Assembly: GCA_029974875.1 (NCBI GenBank)
Contig: JARKQP010000364.1
Location: forward strand, 1-8,106
Origin: Mobilitalea sp.
GTDB lineage: Bacteria > Bacillota_A > Clostridia > Lachnospirales > Lachnospiraceae
Direction of reading: 5' to 3'
DNA: 8,106 nt
Of the stretch, positions 1 through 4,401 are shown piece after piece. The notes beneath the pieces were generated by a model. That model ran no database searches. It had not been told where the DNA came from and worked only from the letters and a program-made list of their open reading frames with translations. Both the position numbers and the translations under genes were made by a program. Positions within the stretch are counted from its first letter, which is position 1, and the number at the start of each line of letters is the position of its first letter.

Positions 1-22
1 AAAAGTCTTGAGGTATTTTATT

Positions 23-1006
23 ATGGGACAATTTAGGCAGGATTTGAATAAAAGAAATGCAGCTAATTACCGCAGGCTCCGATCCCAGAATCATACCGGT
101 GCCACTTTGCATAGGGAATTCCAGAAGGAATTGCTGAGGCAATTCCTTAGTTTGCTTATCCTATGCGCCGTTGCGGTTATCATAACCGGTTATTCCCTAA
201 AGCTTTTGAATACGCACCTCCTGGTCCAGAAGGTGGTACAGGAGGGGATCAACTATGAGGCCTTCCGGGAAATGAAGTTTGATGAAGAGGCGTTCCGCCT
301 GGTCAAGACCAGGACGGAGCATCTGCTTAAACGCAATCCGGAGCTTAGAAATGTTCCGATGCTGGATGAATACGGTTATTTGACCGTAAGCATGCTGTTA
401 AAGGACTATGATCTGGAGAAGCAGGAACCGGTGGATGAGCAGACCTTTCTCAGGGGAATAGGGAGGCTGGTGCATGAGAAAGGCTTCCAGAAATTATATG
501 TGGATTACAAAACGGTATTAAATGATCTTGAGTATTTTCCGGTCCCCAGGATGGAGGGAGCGCAAATTTCCTATGATAATACCTGGTACGAGCCTAGGAG
601 CTATGGCGGAAAGAGGACCCATGAAGGAACGGACCTGATGGCATCGAATAACCAGCGGGGCTATTTTCCCATTATCAGCATTACGGATGGGATTGTAGAA
701 AAGATGGGCTGGCTGGAGCAGGGAGGTTACCGGGTCGGAATCCGCTCTGAATCAGGGGCTTATTATTACTATGCGCATCTCTACTCCTATGCACCCGATA
801 TGAAGCAGGGTGACGGTGTCATTGCCGGACAGCTGCTTGGGTTTATGGGGGACAGCGGCTATGGGAAGGAAGGTACCGTGGGCCAGTTTGACGTCCATCT
901 CCATGTGGGGATTTATTTAAATTCCGGTGACAAGGAGGTAAGCGTTAATCCGTTTTGGATATTAAAAATTCTTGAGAAATATAGACCTTTTTACGATTAT
1001 CAATAA
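23..1006 (+). CDS. Membrane-anchored M23-family metallopeptidase
   Basis: Predicted zinc endopeptidase acting on peptidoglycan cross-bridges outside the membrane. The 327-residue protein has a basic cytoplasmic N-terminus (1-38), one hydrophobic membrane segment at about 41-57, an extracytoplasmic linker of about 120 residues, and a C-terminal LytM/M23 domain from about 180. The metal and catalytic residues are visible: H200 and D204 in HEGTD, H252 in YYAHL, and H292/H294 in HLHVG. The lysostaphin-type catalytic set therefore looks complete and the enzyme is probably active. The ATG at 23 is chosen because GAGGT at 10-14 lies 8 nt upstream; an in-frame TTG at 8 would destroy that SD. The frame is open to the window edge, so a longer form is possible. 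Sporulation proteins such as SpoIIQ share this architecture, but nothing here ties the protein to that role. Family is confident, specific role unknown. Confidence 0.88.
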   Translation: MGQFRQDLNKRNAANYRRLRSQNHTGATLHREFQKELLRQFLSLLILCAVAVIITGYSLKLLNTHLLVQKVVQEGINYEAFREMKFDEEAFRLVKTRTEHLLKRNPELRNVPMLDEYGYLTVSMLLKDYDLEKQEPVDEQTFLRGIGRLVHEKGFQKLYVDYKTVLNDLEYFPVPRMEGAQISYDNTWYEPRSYGGKRTHEGTDLMASNNQRGYFPIISITDGIVEKMGWLEQGGYRVGIRSESGAYYYYAHLYSYAPDMKQGDGVIAGQLLGFMGDSGYGKEGTVGQFDVHLHVGIYLNSGDKEVSVNPFWILKILEKYRPFYDYQ

Positions 1007-1080
1007 AGGAAATGTCACATACTTTAAAGGGAAGGATTCTTGGCGAAGCTATAAATTTATAAAAAAAGAATTATTATACT

Positions 1081-1109
1081 TTGCCAAAAATCATGATATG
1101 AGGTATAAT
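1081..1109 (+). promoter_or_regulatory. Sigma-A-type promoter for the cysteine desulfurase-thiI operon
   Basis: TTGCCA at 1081-1086 and TATAAT at 1104-1109 are separated by exactly 17 nt, a near-consensus vegetative promoter. The expected transcription start is near 1116, so the transcript begins just upstream of the repeat pair and carries both copies in its leader. A short TCAT/ATGA dyad lies in the spacer (1091-1101); it is too small to call an operator. Confidence 0.7.
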
Positions 1110-1119
1110 CTGCTTTAGT

Positions 1120-1257
1120 ATGTGTATTTGTAATGCTAAGGTCGGAAGAACTAAAGTTAATAAACGAAGTGGGAACCGGGTCCATGCCAGTACTTTTATG
1201 GCGATTTGTGCGGTAGAAGGCAATGCCCGTAATGATGGGCATGGACATAAGGTTTGA
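1120..1257 (+). CDS. Possible 45-residue leader ORF through repeat copy 1
   Basis: This short ORF has an ATG about 4 nt after the predicted transcription start, runs through repeat copy 1 in the frame that reads HASTFMAICAV, and ends with TGA at 1255-1257. It overlaps the next small ORF (1241-1345). No SD can exist upstream if the predicted start is right, so initiation would have to be nearly leaderless, which is unusual. Coding support comes only from the conservation of this frame among the four repeat copies. It resembles no protein family I recognise. It may be a cis-acting leader peptide or simply an open frame inside a repeat. Confidence 0.25.
   Translation: MCICNAKVGRTKVNKRSGNRVHASTFMAICAVEGNARNDGHGHKV
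1159..1246 (+). repeat. Hairpin repeat, copy 1 (distal copy upstream of cysteine desulfurase)
   Basis: The unit starts with AATAAACGAAG (1159-1169) and has GTCCATGCC (1180-1188) pairing with GGCATGGAC (1238-1246). An inner stem pairs GTAC (1190-1193) with GTGC (1208-1211), using one G-U pair. The copy carries about 19 extra bases before the 3' arm, which form their own ATGCCC/GGGCAT dyad (1223-1242). A 33-base mini-ORF (1184-1216, ten codons and TAG) lies in the hairpin. The segment matching the SD of copies 2 and 4 is weaker here. Copy 2 begins 112 bases downstream. Confidence 0.85.
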
Positions 1258-1345
1258 AAGAAATACATTTAATAAACGAAGGGAGGCCCGGGTCCATGCC
1301 AGCACTTTTATGGCGATTTGTGCGGTAGGGGGCATGGACATATGA
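1241..1345 (+). CDS. Possible 34-residue leader ORF abutting the cysteine desulfurase start
   Basis: The ORF starts at the ATG inside the 3' arm of copy 1, runs through copy 2 in the HASTFMAICAV frame, and stops with TGA at 1343-1345, immediately before the ATG of the cysteine desulfurase (TGA|ATG). Such stop-start contact would favour translational coupling. The SD is poor (GATGGG just upstream), so initiation might depend on termination of the overlapping upstream ORF at 1257. Frame conservation among repeat copies is the main coding evidence. No known protein family is recognised. Confidence 0.3.
   Translation: MDIRFERNTFNKRREARVHASTFMAICAVGGMDI
1271..1339 (+). repeat. Hairpin repeat, copy 2 (proximal copy upstream of cysteine desulfurase)
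   Basis: AATAAACGAAG (1271-1281) leads into a strong SD-like GGGAGG (1281-1286), then CCCGG, then a hairpin with GTCCATGCC (1292-1300) against GGCATGGAC (1331-1339). An inner stem pairs GCAC (1302-1305) with GTGC (1320-1323). The mini-ORF 1296-1328 encodes MPALLWRFVR and ends in TAG. The ATG of the cysteine desulfurase at 1346 lies exactly 6 nt after the hairpin, the same geometry as copy 4 before mtaB. Confidence 0.88.
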
Positions 1346-2533
1346 ATGGAAGTGTATTTAGATAACTCGGCCACGACCCAGCCGACCCAGGGGGTATGCG
1401 ACAAGATGCTGCAGACCCTGAGGGAGGATTATGGCAATCCCTCCTCCCTGCACCGTATGGGAGTTAAGGCGGAGCAATACATCAAGGAAGCAACAGCAAT
1501 CATTGCCAGTACCCTAAAGGTCGAGCCCAGGGAAATTATCTATACCTCCGGTGGTACGGAGGCTAATAATTTAGCCCTGATCGGCACCGCAATGGCTAAT
1601 AAGCGCAGGGCGAAGCATATCCTGACGACAAGGATAGAGCACCCTTCCGTGCACCAGCCCATGGTACAGCTTGAGGAGCAGGGCTTCCAGGTCAGCTTCC
1701 TTCCGGTTGATTCTGCTGGGAGGCTCATAAAGCAAAAGCTGTATGAGCTCATTGATGAGAATACCCTGATGGTATCCGTGATGTACGTCAACAATGAGAT
1801 CGGATCGGTACAGGACATCGATGAGATTTCCCTTGAACTGAAAAAAATAAAGAAGGATGTTATTTTCCACGTGGATGCGGTACAGGCCTTTGGAAAATAT
1901 AAGATTTACCCGAAGCGGGAAGGCATTGACCTGTTATCCTTTTCCGGGCATAAGATACATGGGCCGAAGGGAATCGGTGCGCTGTATGTAAACGATAAAA
2001 TAAAGATAAATCCTACGGTTTTCGGCGGCGGACACCAGAGGGGAATACGTTCCGGAACGGAAAATGTACCGGGAATAGCCGGTCTTGGACAGGCCGTGAA
2101 GGAGCTTTATATTGACTTTGAGCGTAAGATAGATACCATGTATGAATTAAAGCAGTACTTCCTCCAGGAAGTGGACAAGCTGGAGGGTGTTACAATAAAT
2201 GGCCTTCCTCCGGAATGTACGGAGGCCTTTGAAATGGAACAGCTCAGGAAAACGGCGCCCCATATCATGAGCGTGAATTTCCAGGGGGTGCGCAGTGAAG
2301 TGTTTTTACATGCCTTGGAGGATAAGGGAATCTTTGTGTCCTCCGGTTCCGCCTGCAGTGCCCATCACACTACGCCGAGCGCAGCCTTGACGGCGGTTGG
2401 CTTACCAAAGGACCTGATGGAATCTACGCTGCGTTTTTCTATGTCGGAGCTGACAACGAGAGAAGAGATTGATTATACCTTGGAGCAGGTGAAGGAAATT
2501 CTGCCGATGCTCCGCAGATATCGTCGTAAATAA
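1346..2533 (+). CDS. Cysteine desulfurase (class V aminotransferase fold, NifS/IscS family)
   Basis: PLP enzyme that converts L-cysteine to alanine and passes persulfide sulfur to acceptors. The 395-residue length suits the family. The N-terminal YLDNSATT motif is typical; the Schiff-base lysine is K203 in SFSGHKIHGPKG; the catalytic cysteine is C337 in SSGSACSAH; H99 sits in EHPSVH. Its position directly before thiI matches the dedicated desulfurase-ThiI pairs of Firmicutes (NifZ-ThiI in Bacillus subtilis), so its main client is probably ThiI; supply to Fe-S assembly is also possible. The start at 1346 gives the expected N-terminus, but no SD lies at normal spacing: the nearest G-run ends 13 nt upstream, within the hairpin arm. 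GGGAGG at 1281-1286 comes to 11 nt only if the hairpin folds between them. A preceding small ORF stops right against this ATG. Confidence 0.93.
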   Translation: MEVYLDNSATTQPTQGVCDKMLQTLREDYGNPSSLHRMGVKAEQYIKEATAIIASTLKVEPREIIYTSGGTEANNLALIGTAMANKRRAKHILTTRIEHPSVHQPMVQLEEQGFQVSFLPVDSAGRLIKQKLYELIDENTLMVSVMYVNNEIGSVQDIDEISLELKKIKKDVIFHVDAVQAFGKYKIYPKREGIDLLSFSGHKIHGPKGIGALYVNDKIKINPTVFGGGHQRGIRSGTENVPGIAGLGQAVKELYIDFERKIDTMYELKQYFLQEVDKLEGVTINGLPPECTEAFEMEQLRKTAPHIMSVNFQGVRSEVFLHALEDKGIFVSSGSACSAHHTTPSAALTAVGLPKDLMESTLRFSMSELTTREEIDYTLEQVKEILPMLRRYRRK

Positions 2534-2536
2534 CAA

Positions 2537-2621
2537 AGGAGTACAAATCCTCCTAAAAAAGCGAAGGAGTATAAATCCTCCTAAAAAGAGAAGGAGTACA
2601 AATCCTCCTAAAGAGAAGGAG
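2537..2621 (+). repeat. Tandem SD/anti-SD mini-hairpin array in the thiI leader
   Basis: Four AGGAG motifs occur at 2537, 2565, 2592 and 2617 (spacings 28, 27 and 25). The first three are each followed by CTCCT (2550-2554, 2578-2582, 2605-2609), giving 5-bp hairpins with 8-nt loops. The units are nearly identical (AGGAGTAYAAATCCTCCTA). The fourth AGGAG has no CTCCT partner of its own and is the working SD of thiI, 7 nt before its ATG. The third CTCCT could instead pair with this SD. The array fills the 95-base gap between the two genes. Confidence 0.85.
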
Positions 2622-2628
2622 TATTGGA

Positions 2629-3804
2629 ATGTTTAAAGCGTTTTTGATTAAGTATGCCGAGATCGGCCTGAAGGGAAATAACCGTTATATTTTTGAGAAT
2701 GCCCTGCGTGACCGTATCAAGGAAGCCCTGAACCGGTTGGGTGAATATGTGGTTAGTAAGGAGCAGGGAAGAATCTTTGTAGAATGCCCTGAAGAGTATG
2801 ATTATGAAGAGACGGTGGAAGCCCTGAAAAAGGTGTTCGGCGTTTCTTCGATCTGTCCCGTGGCAGTAATTGAAAGCTCGCAGTGGGATGATCTGACCAA
2901 GGGTGTGGGTGATTATGTTGAGAAGATGTATGAGGACCGTCATTTTACCTTTAAGGTGGAGGCAAAGCGGGCGGACAAAAAATACTTCTTGACTTCACCC
3001 GAAATCTGTATAGAGATGGGAGCTTATCTGTTAAAGCGGTTCCCGGAGATGAAGGTGGATGTACATGAACCAGCAGTAAGAATTACGGTAGAGATCCGCA
3101 CCAAATGCTACGTATATTCCATCATAATCCCGGGTCTGGGCGGCATGCCGGTGGGCTGCAATGGAAAAGCGATGCTGTTATTGTCCGGCGGTATCGACAG
3201 TCCTGTAGCCGGCTATATGCTCTCAAAGCGCGGAGTATCCCTGGCTGCAACCTATTTCCATGCACCGCCTTACACCAGTGACAGGGCGAAGCAAAAGGTA
3301 GTTGACCTGGCGGAGAAAATCTCAAAATATACGGGAAAGCTGAAGCTTTTTGTCGTAAACTTCACCGATATCCAATTATATATTTATGACCAGTGCCCCC
3401 ACGAGGAATTGACCATCATTATGCGCAGGTATATGATGAAGATTGCGGAGAAGCTGGCAGAGCAGGAGGGCTGTCTTGGACTGATTACAGGAGAAAGCCT
3501 GGGCCAGGTTGCCAGCCAGACAATGCATAGTCTTGCAGCGACCAATGAGGTATGCTCCATGCCGGTTTATCGCCCTTTAATTGCTTTTGACAAAAAGGAC
3601 ATTGTAGAGGTAGCGAAGGAGATTGATACCTTTGAGACCTCGATCCAGCCCTTTGAGGATTGCTGCACCATCTTTGTGGCAAAGCATCCGGTGACGAAGC
3701 CAAGTACAAAGGTAATCAAGAATTCTGAGAAAAAGCTGGCGGAAAAAATTGAAGAGATGATAGAAATTGCTTTAAATACGGCAGAGGTAGTTGAGGTCGG
3801 ATAA
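2629..3804 (+). CDS. thiI: tRNA 4-thiouridine synthase ThiI, rhodanese-less type
   Basis: Uses ATP to adenylate U8 of tRNA and replaces the oxygen with sulfur to give s4U8. Visible parts are an N-terminal ferredoxin-like segment with IKYAEIGLKGNNR (7-19), a THUMP region at about 60-165, and a PP-loop ATP pyrophosphatase domain with LLSGGIDSP (184-192). The C345/C346 pair in FEDCCTIF lies where the Escherichia coli enzyme has its catalytic Cys344. At 391 residues it lacks the C-terminal rhodanese domain of the E. coli protein, as is usual in Firmicutes, where the adjacent cysteine desulfurase supplies persulfide directly. It lies 95 nt after that gene with no terminator seen between them, so co-transcription is likely. 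The SD AGGAG (2617-2621) is 7 nt from the ATG and is preceded by a decoy-like hairpin array that may tune translation. Confidence 0.95.
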   Translation: MFKAFLIKYAEIGLKGNNRYIFENALRDRIKEALNRLGEYVVSKEQGRIFVECPEEYDYEETVEALKKVFGVSSICPVAVIESSQWDDLTKGVGDYVEKMYEDRHFTFKVEAKRADKKYFLTSPEICIEMGAYLLKRFPEMKVDVHEPAVRITVEIRTKCYVYSIIIPGLGGMPVGCNGKAMLLLSGGIDSPVAGYMLSKRGVSLAATYFHAPPYTSDRAKQKVVDLAEKISKYTGKLKLFVVNFTDIQLYIYDQCPHEELTIIMRRYMMKIAEKLAEQEGCLGLITGESLGQVASQTMHSLAATNEVCSMPVYRPLIAFDKKDIVEVAKEIDTFETSIQPFEDCCTIFVAKHPVTKPSTKVIKNSEKKLAEKIEEMIEIALNTAEVVEVG

Positions 3805-3805
3805 A

Positions 3806-3837
3806 TAAAAAAGAGGTTGCCGCGAAGGCAACCTCTT
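3806..3837 (-). terminator. Rho-independent terminator of the HPr-like gene
   Basis: Perfect 11-bp stem AAGAGGTTGCC (3811-3821) / GGCAACCTCTT (3827-3837) with a 5-nt loop. Read on the minus strand it is followed by a run of six T, the first two paired in the stem, then ATTTA, so it fits the minus-strand gene ending at 3846. On the plus strand the stem is preceded by A and followed by GGAATGG, so it would be only a weak terminator for thiI, although the two genes converge on it. Confidence 0.85.
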
Positions 3838-3845
3838 GGAATGGC

Positions 3846-4079
3846 TTATTCTACAATGTAAGGCTTTAAGACTGCAAGGATATTTTCCATGTTCTCCTCG
3901 CTATGGATATTTAAGTCAATCACTTTTGATAAATCGAGACTGAAAATGCCCATAATGGATTTTGCATCTATAACGTATCTGCCAGAAACCAAATCAAAAT
4001 CGGAATCAAATTTTGTCACGTCATTTACGAAAGCTTTTACCTTATCAATAGAATTCAAAGATATTTTCACTGTCTTCAT
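3846..4079 (-). CDS. HPr-family protein lacking the phosphorylatable histidine
   Basis: A 77-residue protein with the HPr fold signature: VTKFDSDFDL (21-30), then DAKSIMGIFSL (38-48), matching the helix 1/strand and Ser46 loop of PTS HPr. The GxHARPA active site is absent. Aligned to Bacillus HPr, the catalytic His15 falls at S10 and Arg17 at D12 (NSIDKVKAFV). It therefore cannot accept phosphate from enzyme I in the usual way, although the serine equivalent to the HPr-kinase site is kept (S41). A regulatory or partner-binding role is possible; the real function is unknown. The ATG at 4079 is chosen over a longer frame because AAGGAGG (4094-4088) lies 8 nt upstream. It stands alone on the minus strand between two plus-strand operons, with its own promoter and terminator. 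Confidence 0.85.
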   Translation of the reverse strand: MKTVKISLNSIDKVKAFVNDVTKFDSDFDLVSGRYVIDAKSIMGIFSLDLSKVIDLNIHSEENMENILAVLKPYIVE

Positions 4080-4110
4080 CGCTAATTCCTCCTTCTTCAA
4101 GTATATGTAT

Positions 4111-4139
4111 ATACTATAATTTAGCAAATTAAAAGTCAA
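4111..4139 (-). promoter_or_regulatory. Promoter of the HPr-like gene
   Basis: On the minus strand, TTGACT (4139-4134) and TAGTAT (4116-4111) are spaced by 17 nt. The -35 matches consensus at five of six bases, the -10 at four of six. A 14-base dyad GTATAT-GT-ATATAC (4101-4114) overlaps the -10 box and start region and could be an operator, but A/T dyads of this size also arise by chance. Confidence 0.6.
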
Positions 4140-4189
4140 TATACAAAGTTCATAAAAAAAAGAGGAAAAGTTGTATAGGAAGCGGAATT

Positions 4190-4195
4190 TATAAT
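4190..4195 (+). promoter_or_regulatory. Possible -10 box for mtaB
   Basis: A perfect TATAAT lies 40 bases upstream of repeat copy 3. The best -35-like hexamer, TTGTAT (4171-4176), is only 13 nt away, too close, and the sequence at 16-18 nt spacing (AAAGTT region) is poor. A promoter is expected here because the upstream gene is divergent, but the -35 cannot be placed with confidence. Confidence 0.35.
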
Positions 4196-4234
4196 AACCG
4201 TAAAGACCAGTGGTTGGGGACATTTTACCAAATT

Positions 4235-4303
4235 AATAAACGAAGGGGAACCCGGATCCATGTCAGTACATTCATGGCAATTTGTGCAGTAAGCGGCATG
4301 GAT
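4235..4303 (+). repeat. Hairpin repeat, copy 3 (distal copy upstream of mtaB)
   Basis: AATAAACGAAG (4235-4245), then the stem ATCCATGTC (4256-4264) against GGCATGGAT (4295-4303). Relative to the other copies the outer G-C pair has become A-U, changed on both sides, and the innermost C-G pair has become U-G, so pairing is kept. The inner stem GTAC/GTGC uses a G-U pair. The mini-ORF 4260-4292 reads MSVHSWQFVQ and ends in TAA. This is the most diverged copy; copy 4 starts 92 bases later. Confidence 0.87.
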
Positions 4304-4326
4304 ATAAGGGTGAAAGAAAAACAAAT

Positions 4327-4395
4327 AATAAACGAAGGGAGGCCCGGGTCCATGCCAGCACTTTTATGGCAATTTGTGCAGTGAATGGCATGGAC
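4327..4395 (+). repeat. Hairpin repeat, copy 4 (proximal copy upstream of mtaB)
   Basis: AATAAACGAAG (4327-4337), SD-like GGGAGG (4337-4342), CCCGG, then the hairpin GTCCATGCC (4348-4356) / GGCATGGAC (4387-4395) with inner stem GCAC/GTGC. The mini-ORF 4352-4384 reads MPALLWQFVQ and ends in TGA. The likely mtaB ATG at 4402 is exactly 6 nt after the hairpin, as for copy 2 and the cysteine desulfurase. In the HASTFMAICAV frame this copy is open into mtaB with no stop. Confidence 0.88.
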
Positions 4396-4401
4396 ATGCA
4401 T

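Noticed and set aside
1184..1216. Mini-ORF MP[A/V]LLW[R/Q]FV[R/Q] present in all four repeat copies with three different stop codons (also 1296-1328, 4260-4292, 4352-4384)
   Set aside because: Tempting as a conserved leader peptide, but every sense-codon difference in this frame changes the residue, and a purine-rich TRR triplet is a stop in three of four cases. The evidence for this frame is weaker than for the HASTFMAICAV frame; it is recorded as part of the repeats only.
1159..1339. Insertion sequence remnant
   Set aside because: No transposase fragment, terminal inverted repeats or target duplications were seen around either pair. A non-autonomous palindromic element remains possible.
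1110..1345. T-box or known riboswitch upstream of the cysteine desulfurase, or before mtaB
   Set aside because: No T-box AGGGTGGNACCGCG sequence and no consensus core of a riboswitch class I know; the leaders are explained by the repeat pairs.
1057..1404. Minus-strand open frames across the repeats (also 1074-1268, 4136-4324, 4225-4614) with recurring TAQIAIKVLAW-like strings
   Set aside because: They are antisense readings of the repeat copies, have no SD, and run into genes on the other strand. Several copy differences are non-synonymous in this frame.
2537..2621. CRISPR-like array of roughly 27-base units before thiI
   Set aside because: Units are contiguous with no unique spacers, have drifting lengths, and each is a small SD/anti-SD hairpin; no cas genes are present.
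3889..4119. 76-residue plus-strand open frame
   Set aside because: It is the antisense of the HPr-like gene, which has clear family residues, SD, promoter and terminator.
4171..4195. TTGTAT...TATAAT as a full promoter for mtaB
   Set aside because: The 13-nt spacing is too short for sigma-A; only the -10 box is listed, at low confidence.
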